Shown piece by piece: positions 58,091-64,000 of a stretch of DNA of 64,000 bases. Position 1 is the stretch's first letter. Every line of letters begins with the position of its first letter. The DNA is from an uncultured Pseudomonadota bacterium (GTDB taxonomy: Bacteria; Pseudomonadota; Gammaproteobacteria; Steroidobacterales; Woeseiaceae). Under the pieces are notes generated by a model. That model worked only from the letters and a program-made list of their open reading frames with translations. It had not been told where the DNA came from and searched no databases. The translations under genes and the position numbers were made by a program. The stretch spans positions 62,001 through 126,000 of the forward strand of contig CAJXJW010000008.1 in the NCBI GenBank assembly GCA_913055625.1, written 5' to 3'.

Positions 58091-59233
58091 ATGCGCGTCG
58101 GTGCATTCCGTGGCTTGACCGTCCTGCTGCTGTCGCTGGCGACGGCACCGGCGTTCGCGGGCGTCCTGCCGGAGGACCGCGGTGACGCGCTCTACCACCG
58201 TTACGAGGGCGGCGGCGTCGAGATCGACGGGCCGTCCGTGCTCGTCCGCAAGCAGGTCGGGAAGAGCACGTCTTTCGTCGGCAATTACTACGTCGACTAC
58301 GTCAGCTCCGCGTCCGTGGACGTGGTCACGACCGCGAGTCCGTACACCGAGGAACGCGAGCAGTGGTCGCTCGGCATGGACTACCTGCGCGGCAATACGA
58401 CGATGAGCCTGAACTACGTGAGCTCGGTCGAATCCGACTTCGATGCGACGACGTACTCGTTCTCGGTCAGCCAGGACATGTTCGGCGACCTGACGACGCT
58501 GACCCTGAGCTACGCCTACGGCGACGACATTGTCGGCCGCTCCGACGATCCGTCGTTCCGCGCCGAGAACAAGCGTCAGCAGTACGGCGTCGGGCTGACG
58601 CAGATTCTGACGCGCAACCTGATTGCCGCTCTGAACGTCGAGACCGTGACCGACGAGGGCTTCCTGAACAACCCGTACCGCTCCGTGCGCTACGCCGACT
58701 CGAACGTGCCGCTCGGCTACAGCTACGAGCCGGAGCTGTACCCGCGCACGCGCACGAGCAATGCCGTGGGACTGCGCGCGCGTTACTTCCTGCCGTACCG
58801 CGCGGCGCTCGAGGCGGAGTACCGCTTCTTCACCGACACCTGGGACATCCAGGCGCACACGGGTTCGCTGACCTACGTGCACCCGTGGGGGCCGTTCACG
58901 TTCGAGGTGAAAGGCCGCTATCATACCCAGACCGGCGCGCATTTCTTTGCGGACATTTTCCCGCGTGCGCAGGCCACGAATTTCCGCGGCCGTGACAAGG
59001 AGCTCAGCCCGCTCACGAGCACGACGTTGAAGCTGAAAGTCGGCTACAGCTTCATCGACGAGAACAGGGGCTGGAGCATCTTCAAGAAGGGCACGCTGAA
59101 CGCGTCCATCGACATGCTCTCGGTGGACTATGACGAGTTCAGCGACCTGACGACCGGCGCCGCGCTGGGCGAGGAGCCCCTGTACCACCTGGACGCGAAC
59201 GTGATCCAGTTGTTCATCTCGCTCTGGTACTGA
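58091..59233 (+). CDS. DUF3570 outer-membrane protein
   Basis: The 380-residue protein has a signal peptide (residues 1-23) and a DUF3570 beta-barrel: GGGVEIDGPSVLVRKQVGKSTSFVGNYYVD, SLGMDYLRGNTTMSLNYVSS, and a C-terminal strand ending LFISLWY. It follows DUF4266 by 11 bp; the two families nearly always occur together. Function is unknown; the barrel could move or bind a substrate for the cytochrome-like lipoproteins. Confidence 0.88.
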   Translation: MRVGAFRGLTVLLLSLATAPAFAGVLPEDRGDALYHRYEGGGVEIDGPSVLVRKQVGKSTSFVGNYYVDYVSSASVDVVTTASPYTEEREQWSLGMDYLRGNTTMSLNYVSSVESDFDATTYSFSVSQDMFGDLTTLTLSYAYGDDIVGRSDDPSFRAENKRQQYGVGLTQILTRNLIAALNVETVTDEGFLNNPYRSVRYADSNVPLGYSYEPELYPRTRTSNAVGLRARYFLPYRAALEAEYRFFTDTWDIQAHTGSLTYVHPWGPFTFEVKGRYHTQTGAHFFADIFPRAQATNFRGRDKELSPLTSTTLKLKVGYSFIDENRGWSIFKKGTLNASIDMLSVDYDEFSDLTTGAALGEEPLYHLDANVIQLFISLWY

Positions 59234-59288
59234 TAACGCGCTGCGCCGGTGCTAGGATTGCCGGGCCATCCGCCACAGGCAATCGTCG

Positions 59289-59849
59289 ATGCTGACCATC
59301 CTGCTCGTCGTGCTGGCCGCACTGTTCGTGGCCGGCGTCCTCTACTACAACCGGCTCATCCGGTCCCGCAACCGCGTCGCGACCGCGTGGAGCGACATCG
59401 ACGTGCAGCTGCAGCGACGCCATGATCTCGTGCCGCGCCTGGTGGAGGCCGTCAGCCAGTATGCGAATTACGAGAAAGCCACGCTCGAAGCCGTCGCCAC
59501 GCTGCGCGCCGAGGCGATGCGCGTCACCGACGTGGGGCTGCGGGGCGAGCTGGAGGAGCGGCTCGCGAACGGCGTCGGCCGGCTCATCGCGCTGGCCGAG
59601 GAGTACCCGGACCTGAAGGCGAACGAGAATTTCCTCGATCTGCAGAACCAGCTGGTCGAGACCGAGAACTACCTGCAGTTCGCGCGCCGCTACTACAACG
59701 GTTCGGTGCGTGACTACAATACGATGACGGAGTCGGTGCCCAGCAACATCGTGGCCTCGCTGTTCGGCTTCGAGCCGCGGCCGTTCTTCCAGAAGTCGTC
59801 CGACGACGTCGCGAACGTGCCGCTGGTCAACCTCGGGTCCGTCGAATGA
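59289..59849 (+). CDS. lemA: LemA family protein
   Basis: The 186-residue protein has an N-terminal membrane helix (3-22) and the LemA helical bundle (NRVATAWSDIDVQLQRRHDLVPRLVEAVSQYANYEKATLE, LVETENYLQFARRYYNGSVRDYN, FGFEPRPFFQ). LemA proteins are of unknown function and often pair with a DUF2207 protein, as here with an ATGA overlap. ATG at 59289. Confidence 0.92.
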   Translation: MLTILLVVLAALFVAGVLYYNRLIRSRNRVATAWSDIDVQLQRRHDLVPRLVEAVSQYANYEKATLEAVATLRAEAMRVTDVGLRGELEERLANGVGRLIALAEEYPDLKANENFLDLQNQLVETENYLQFARRYYNGSVRDYNTMTESVPSNIVASLFGFEPRPFFQKSSDDVANVPLVNLGSVE

Positions 59850-61543
59850 GGCGACTGGTTGTCCTGCTGGCGCTGGTGGTCTCCGCGGCCGCGGTGGCGG
59901 ACGAGCGCATCCTGTCCTTTCACAGCGACATCCTCGTCCGCGCCGACGGCGACATCGAGGTCACGGAGACGATTCGCGTGCGTGCCGAGGGCAACCGGAT
60001 TCGCCGCGGCATCTACCGCGACCAGGTCACCGATTACCGTGACAGGTTCGGCAACCGCTTCGAAGCCGCGGTGCGTGTGCTCGGTGTCACGCGCAACGGC
60101 GAGCGCGAGGACTGGCACACGGCGTCGATCGATCGCGGCCAGCGCGTCTATTTCGGGCACCGCGACCGGCTGGTCGCACACGGCGAACACACGTATGTCT
60201 ATCGCTACGTCGCGAGCCGCAATCTCGGCTTCTTCGACGCGCACGACGAACTGTACTGGCAGGTCACCGGCTTCGACTGGGCGTTCCCGATCGACGCCGC
60301 GAGCGCGACGGTGAGTTTCGCGTTCGACCCGCCGCCGGAGGCGGTCAGCGGCGAGGCCTACACCGGCCCGTACGGTGCGCAGGGCGACGACTACACGATG
60401 CGCCAGGACGGGTCGTCGGTCCGCTTCGAGGCCACGAAACCGCTGTCGCCGGTCAACGGACTGACCATCGTCGTGACCTGGCCCAAGGGCTTCGTCGAGG
60501 AGCCGACCTGGGCGACCCGCGTCGGCTGGGTCATCCAGGACAACCGCGACGTGCTGGTGGCGCTGTGCGGCCTCGCACTGCTGTGGATCTATTCGTTGCT
60601 CGTCTGGCGCCGCTTCGGCAAGGACCCGGAAGAGGGCCCGATCGTGACTCGCTACGAGCCGCCGGCCGGCTTCTCGCCGGCATCGCTCCGGTACATCAAC
60701 CAGATGTACTACGACAACAAGACCATGACGGCGGCGATCGTCAATCTCGCCGTCAAGGGCTACCTGCGCATCAATCATCACCGCGACGAACACTCCCTGA
60801 CGCGCCTGGTGCCGGGGGCGGATGCGCCACCGCTCGCGGCGGGGGAACGGGAACTGTACGAGGGCCTGTTCGCCGAAGGCCGTGCGATCACGCTCGACCA
60901 GGAGAACCACGCCGTCCTCGGCAAGGCGCGTTCCGCGCACAACAAGTCGCTGACCGCCGACTACAAGCACAAGTACTTCCAGACGAACACGTACCTGAGC
61001 GTGCCCGGGTTCGCGATCGTGATCGGCACGGCCGCGGCCACGCTGATCATCGGCAACGGGCCACGGCTGCTCTCGTTCGCGATCTTTGCCCTGCTGATCG
61101 CGACGCTGGTGTTCTTCGCCGTCATCATGAAGCGGCCGACGATGCGCGGGCGCGCGGTGCTGGACGAAATCCAGGGTTTCCGCGACTACCTCGAGATTGC
61201 CGAGAAGGACGAGATGAACCTGCGCAACCCGCCGGCGAAGACGCCGGAATTGTTCGAGGCCTACCTCCCGTACGCACTGGCGCTCGGCGTAGACCAGGCC
61301 TGGGCGGAACGGTTTGCGTCCGTGTTGGCAGCCATCCGCGGGCCGGACGGCCGGGGCTACCAGCCGGGCTGGTACAGCGGTACCTGGAATCCGTCGCGGC
61401 TGACGTCGAGTACCCGCGGCCTGTCGTCGGGCCTGGGCTCGGCGGTGTCCAGTTCGGTCAAACCCCCGGGATCGTCGTCCGGCAGCAGCGGCGGCGGTTT
61501 CTCCGGCGGCGGGGGCGGCGGCGGTGGAGGCGGCGGCTGGTGA
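59846..61543 (+). CDS. DUF2207 membrane protein with Gly-rich tail
   Basis: The 565-residue protein has a signal peptide, a DUF2207 extracytoplasmic domain (about 20-215; DGDIEVTETIRVRAEGNRIRRGIYRD), a membrane helix near 235, a cytoplasmic region, two helices at 390-430 and a C-terminus ending with a run of glycines and Trp. DUF2207 proteins partner LemA. It is coupled to both neighbours (ATGA and GTGA overlaps). Confidence 0.9.
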   Translation: MRRLVVLLALVVSAAAVADERILSFHSDILVRADGDIEVTETIRVRAEGNRIRRGIYRDQVTDYRDRFGNRFEAAVRVLGVTRNGEREDWHTASIDRGQRVYFGHRDRLVAHGEHTYVYRYVASRNLGFFDAHDELYWQVTGFDWAFPIDAASATVSFAFDPPPEAVSGEAYTGPYGAQGDDYTMRQDGSSVRFEATKPLSPVNGLTIVVTWPKGFVEEPTWATRVGWVIQDNRDVLVALCGLALLWIYSLLVWRRFGKDPEEGPIVTRYEPPAGFSPASLRYINQMYYDNKTMTAAIVNLAVKGYLRINHHRDEHSLTRLVPGADAPPLAAGERELYEGLFAEGRAITLDQENHAVLGKARSAHNKSLTADYKHKYFQTNTYLSVPGFAIVIGTAAATLIIGNGPRLLSFAIFALLIATLVFFAVIMKRPTMRGRAVLDEIQGFRDYLEIAEKDEMNLRNPPAKTPELFEAYLPYALALGVDQAWAERFASVLAAIRGPDGRGYQPGWYSGTWNPSRLTSSTRGLSSGLGSAVSSSVKPPGSSSGSSGGGFSGGGGGGGGGGGW

Positions 61544-62166
61544 CGCGGCCGGGAACCACGGGGATCAGCCCCGGATCGCTGCCACCGGTCGTCTTCGCGC
61601 TGCTGATACTGAACGGCCTGGTATTTGCGCTGCAGCAGGCCCCCGGCTTCGCGCGTCCGCTGATTCTGCTGTTCGGACTTTGGCCGGCCACGGCGGAGAA
61701 CTCGCCGTTCGCGATCTGGCAGGTCGTCACCTACAGTTTCCTGCACGGCGGCCTTCCGCACTTGTTCTTCAACATGTTCGCGCTGTGGATGTTTGGCCGC
61801 AATATCGAGTGGTTGATGGGCTCGCGCCGGTTCCTGGTCTATTACCTGGCCTGCGTGGTCGGCGCGGCCGTCGTGCAACTGATCGTGGCAAGCACGCAGA
61901 CATCGATATACCCGACCATCGGTGCCTCGGGCGGCGTCTTCGGCATCCTGCTCGCCTTCGGGATGGCCTTCCCCAATCGCATGATCGTGCTGTTGATTCC
62001 GCCGATTCCCATGAAAGCGAAGTACTTCGTCATCCTGTACGGATTGCTCGAACTCTACTTCGGCATGACGGGCATTGCCCCCGGCGTCGCGCACTTCGCA
62101 CACCTGGGAGGCATGCTCTTCGGCTATTTGCTGATACAGTACTGGCGGCGGCAACGTCGGCAGTAG
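61540..62166 (+). CDS. Rhomboid-family intramembrane protease
   Basis: The 208-residue protein has six membrane helices with WQVVTYSFLHGGLPHLFFNMFALWMFG (HxxxN), the catalytic Ser in GASGGVFGILLAFG and the catalytic His in GVAHFAHLGGMLFG. GTG at 61540 overlaps the stop of the DUF2207 gene. The coupled DUF2207 protein is a possible substrate or partner (inference). Confidence 0.92.
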   Translation: MTRPGTTGISPGSLPPVVFALLILNGLVFALQQAPGFARPLILLFGLWPATAENSPFAIWQVVTYSFLHGGLPHLFFNMFALWMFGRNIEWLMGSRRFLVYYLACVVGAAVVQLIVASTQTSIYPTIGASGGVFGILLAFGMAFPNRMIVLLIPPIPMKAKYFVILYGLLELYFGMTGIAPGVAHFAHLGGMLFGYLLIQYWRRQRRQ

Positions 62167-62193
62167 TCGTCAACCCGCAATGAGACGCACCGA

Positions 62194-62790
62194 ATGAGCA
62201 ACCTGCTGGCATTGGCACTGGCGACAGCCGTGCTCGTGGCCATACCCGGCCCGAACGTGGCACTGACCGTCGCAAACAGCCTGAGCTATGGCTTTCGCGC
62301 CGGTGTCGTCACCGTGGCGGGCGCGGTCTTCGGTGTCGGCCTGCAGCTCGCGCTGGTCGTCGTCGGCCTCGCGGCATTGCTCGAAGTGGCGGGGTCCGCG
62401 CTCACGTGGATTCGCTGGGCCGGCGTCGTCTACCTCGTCGTGCTGGGTATCCGGACGTGGCGGCGGCCGCCGGACGACCTCGCCCGGATCGTTGCGCGCC
62501 CGCGGCTGTTCGGGCAGGCGACGCTGATAGCCGTGGCGAACCCGAAGACTCTGGCGTTCAACGCCGCGTTCCTGCCGCAGTTCGTGCCGGCGGGCGCCGG
62601 CCGCGCCGACTTGCTCGTCGCGGCGGCCGTGATGCTGGCCGTGATCTTCCTGGGCGACGTGTTGTGGGCCGCCTTTGCGAGCCGTGCGCGGCGCTGGCTG
62701 ACACGGTTCTCGACGTGGCGCAACCGCGTGACCGGCGCCTTCCTCGTCGCCGCCGGCGCGGGGCTGGCGCTGGCCCGGCGACAGCCCTGA
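62194..62790 (+). CDS. LysE/RhtB family exporter
   Basis: The 198-residue protein has six membrane helices, AIPGPNVALTVANSLSYGFRAG near the start (the RhtB signature) and AVANPKTLAFNAAFLPQFV. Family members export amino acids such as homoserine or threonine. Substrate is uncertain. ATG at 62194 follows the rhomboid gene by 27 bp and may be cotranscribed. Confidence 0.88.
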   Translation: MSNLLALALATAVLVAIPGPNVALTVANSLSYGFRAGVVTVAGAVFGVGLQLALVVVGLAALLEVAGSALTWIRWAGVVYLVVLGIRTWRRPPDDLARIVARPRLFGQATLIAVANPKTLAFNAAFLPQFVPAGAGRADLLVAAAVMLAVIFLGDVLWAAFASRARRWLTRFSTWRNRVTGAFLVAAGAGLALARRQP

Positions 62791-62852
62791 TTGCAACCCT
62801 TTCCGGTGCTGGTGCATCGGAATTCTTATAACGACGAAACTTCGGGGAACGC

Positions 62853-64000
62853 ATGAGCATGAAACGCAGAGATTTCCTGGGGCACGTGGCGGCGGGGAGC
62901 GCGGTCGTCACCATGCCCGGCTTCCTGACGGGCTGCGGCGTGCAGCCGGCGACGACGGCGGCGGATCCGACGCCGGTGAACCCGTTCATGAGCTGGTTCG
63001 GCGTCGACCAGGCGGTCGTCGCGCGCGTCATGTCCGAATTGACCGCAAACGGCGCCGATGCGGCGGACCTGTATTTCCAGCACACGCGCAATAATTTCCT
63101 GCAGCTCGAGGATGGCATCGTCTCGAGTGCGTACTCGGGTATCGAGCAGGGCGTCGGGCTGCGTGTCGTCATCGGCGACCAGACCGGCTACGCGTTCACC
63201 GAGGACCTGACCCTGCCGTCCATGCTTGCCGCCGCCCGCACGGCATCGGCCATCGCGTCGCGGGGACCCGCGATTGCGCCGCAGTCCTACGACCCGATGG
63301 CGGCCGGGACGCTGTATTCGACGACGGTGCCCTGGTCCGACGTGGGCATCGACCGCAAGCTGCCGCTGCTCAAGTACGTGGAAGCACAGGCGCGGGCCAT
63401 GGACCCGGCCGTGGACCGCGTGTCGGTGTACTGGAACGACGCCGACGAGCGCGTGATGATCGCGACGCTCGACGGCCGCCTCGTCACGGACCATCGGCCC
63501 ATGACGCGGGTGACGGTGACCGTGAACGCGAAGAAGGGTGACGAGGTCCAGTCGGGCTACTCGAACATCGCGGCCCGCGAAGACATCGACTGGTACACCG
63601 AGGAGCGCCTGAAGACGATGGTACGCGAGGCGGTCGACCGGACGATGATCCTGTTCGACGCGCGCCGGCCGCCGGCGGGCGAGATGCCGGTCATCCTCGC
63701 GTCCGGCGCGAGCGGCATACTCCTGCACGAGGCGATCGGACACGGCATGGAAGCCGACTTCAACCGGAAAGGCACGAGCATCTACTCGGACATGGTCGGC
63801 AAGAAGGTCGCCGAGCCGTTCGTCACCGTCGTCGACAAGGCGACGATTCCGAACGAACGCGGCGCGCTGAACTACGACGACGAGGGGAACGCGGCCGGCG
63901 CGACGACACTGGTCGAGAACGGCATTCTCAGGTCCTACCTGCACGACGAAATCAGCGCGAAGCAATACGGGCTGGCGCCGACCGGTTCGGGCCGCCGGGA
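62853..64000 (+). CDS. Tat-exported TldD-type metalloprotease, 3' end outside window
   Basis: The frame opens MSMKRRDFLGHVAAGSAVV, a twin-arginine signal, followed by a TldD/PmbA fold: ADLYFQHTRNNFLQLEDGIVSSAYSGIEQGVGLRVVIGDQTGYAFTED-like core and the zinc motif LLHEAIGHGMEADF (first His about residue 292, HExxxH). Typical TldD is cytosolic; a Tat signal marks an exported variant. 382 codons are seen, and the C-terminus is missing. Confidence 0.87.
   Translation, partial: MSMKRRDFLGHVAAGSAVVTMPGFLTGCGVQPATTAADPTPVNPFMSWFGVDQAVVARVMSELTANGADAADLYFQHTRNNFLQLEDGIVSSAYSGIEQGVGLRVVIGDQTGYAFTEDLTLPSMLAAARTASAIASRGPAIAPQSYDPMAAGTLYSTTVPWSDVGIDRKLPLLKYVEAQARAMDPAVDRVSVYWNDADERVMIATLDGRLVTDHRPMTRVTVTVNAKKGDEVQSGYSNIAAREDIDWYTEERLKTMVREAVDRTMILFDARRPPAGEMPVILASGASGILLHEAIGHGMEADFNRKGTSIYSDMVGKKVAEPFVTVVDKATIPNERGALNYDDEGNAAGATTLVENGILRSYLHDEISAKQYGLAPTGSGRR

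Noticed and set aside
62791..62832. TTGCAA and TATAAC as a promoter for the TldD-type gene
   Set aside because: The spacing of about 30 bp is far from the workable range.

Overview
The window is about 64 kb of gene-dense, high-GC bacterial chromosome. The best fit is a gammaproteobacterium, probably a marine or environmental lineage near Chromatiales, Woeseiales or Xanthomonadales. The signs are the syntenic run dsbD-tlpA-aroQ-accB-accC-prmA-(DUF3426-type zinc-ribbon gene), an E. coli-type LexA box before a PA0069-type radical SAM gene, msrPQ, fdxA, a groESL operon with a sigma-32-like promoter, and many lipoproteins and outer-membrane barrels. No rRNA, tRNA, insertion sequence, prophage or CRISPR array was seen.

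Layout. 1-7.9 kb (minus strand): cell-envelope redox (DsbD with a duplicated sensor domain, a TlpA thioredoxin), shikimate and fatty-acid synthesis genes, and ribosomal protein L11 methylation. 8-10.2 kb: groESL with a sigma-32-like promoter butted onto a CIRCE operator, closed by a strong terminator. 10.3-20.5 kb: a small membrane/HTH pair, msrPQ, an S9 peptidase, an alpha/beta hydrolase, DoxX/LysR, an acyltransferase, a hicAB toxin-antitoxin pair and a CPBP protease. 20.6-24.1 kb: an isoleucyl-tRNA synthetase of the eukaryote-like type preceded by a complete T-box riboswitch (Stem I with an AUC specifier, a T-box sequence, and mutually exclusive antiterminator and terminator). 24-47 kb: housekeeping and accessory genes (murI, two exported metallopeptidases, folE, msrA, M23 peptidase, TPR/TonB protein, SOS-linked radical SAM protein, CDF transporter, MscS channel, rhomboid, cardiolipin synthase, metallo-hydrolase, fdxA, lipase, methyltransferase plus PAS protein).

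47.4-59.2 kb holds a divergent pair of operons encoding eight exported proteins. Leftward: a CxxCH cytochrome-like protein, a LamG/CxxCH lipoprotein and a Tat-exported DUF1501 protein. Rightward: a propeller/CxxCH lipoprotein related to hydrazine synthase alpha, an SH3/beta-barrel protein, a beta-barrel lipoprotein, a DUF4266 lipoprotein ending in Gly-Cys-Gly-Cys-Asn and a DUF3570 barrel. They share an 855-bp control region. This looks like an uncharacterised envelope redox or metal system. 59.3-64 kb: a LemA-DUF2207-rhomboid operon, a LysE exporter and a truncated Tat-exported TldD-type protease.

The two most notable items are the T-box on ileS in a gammaproteobacterial background and the eight-gene cytochrome-like/DUF4266/DUF3570 locus.
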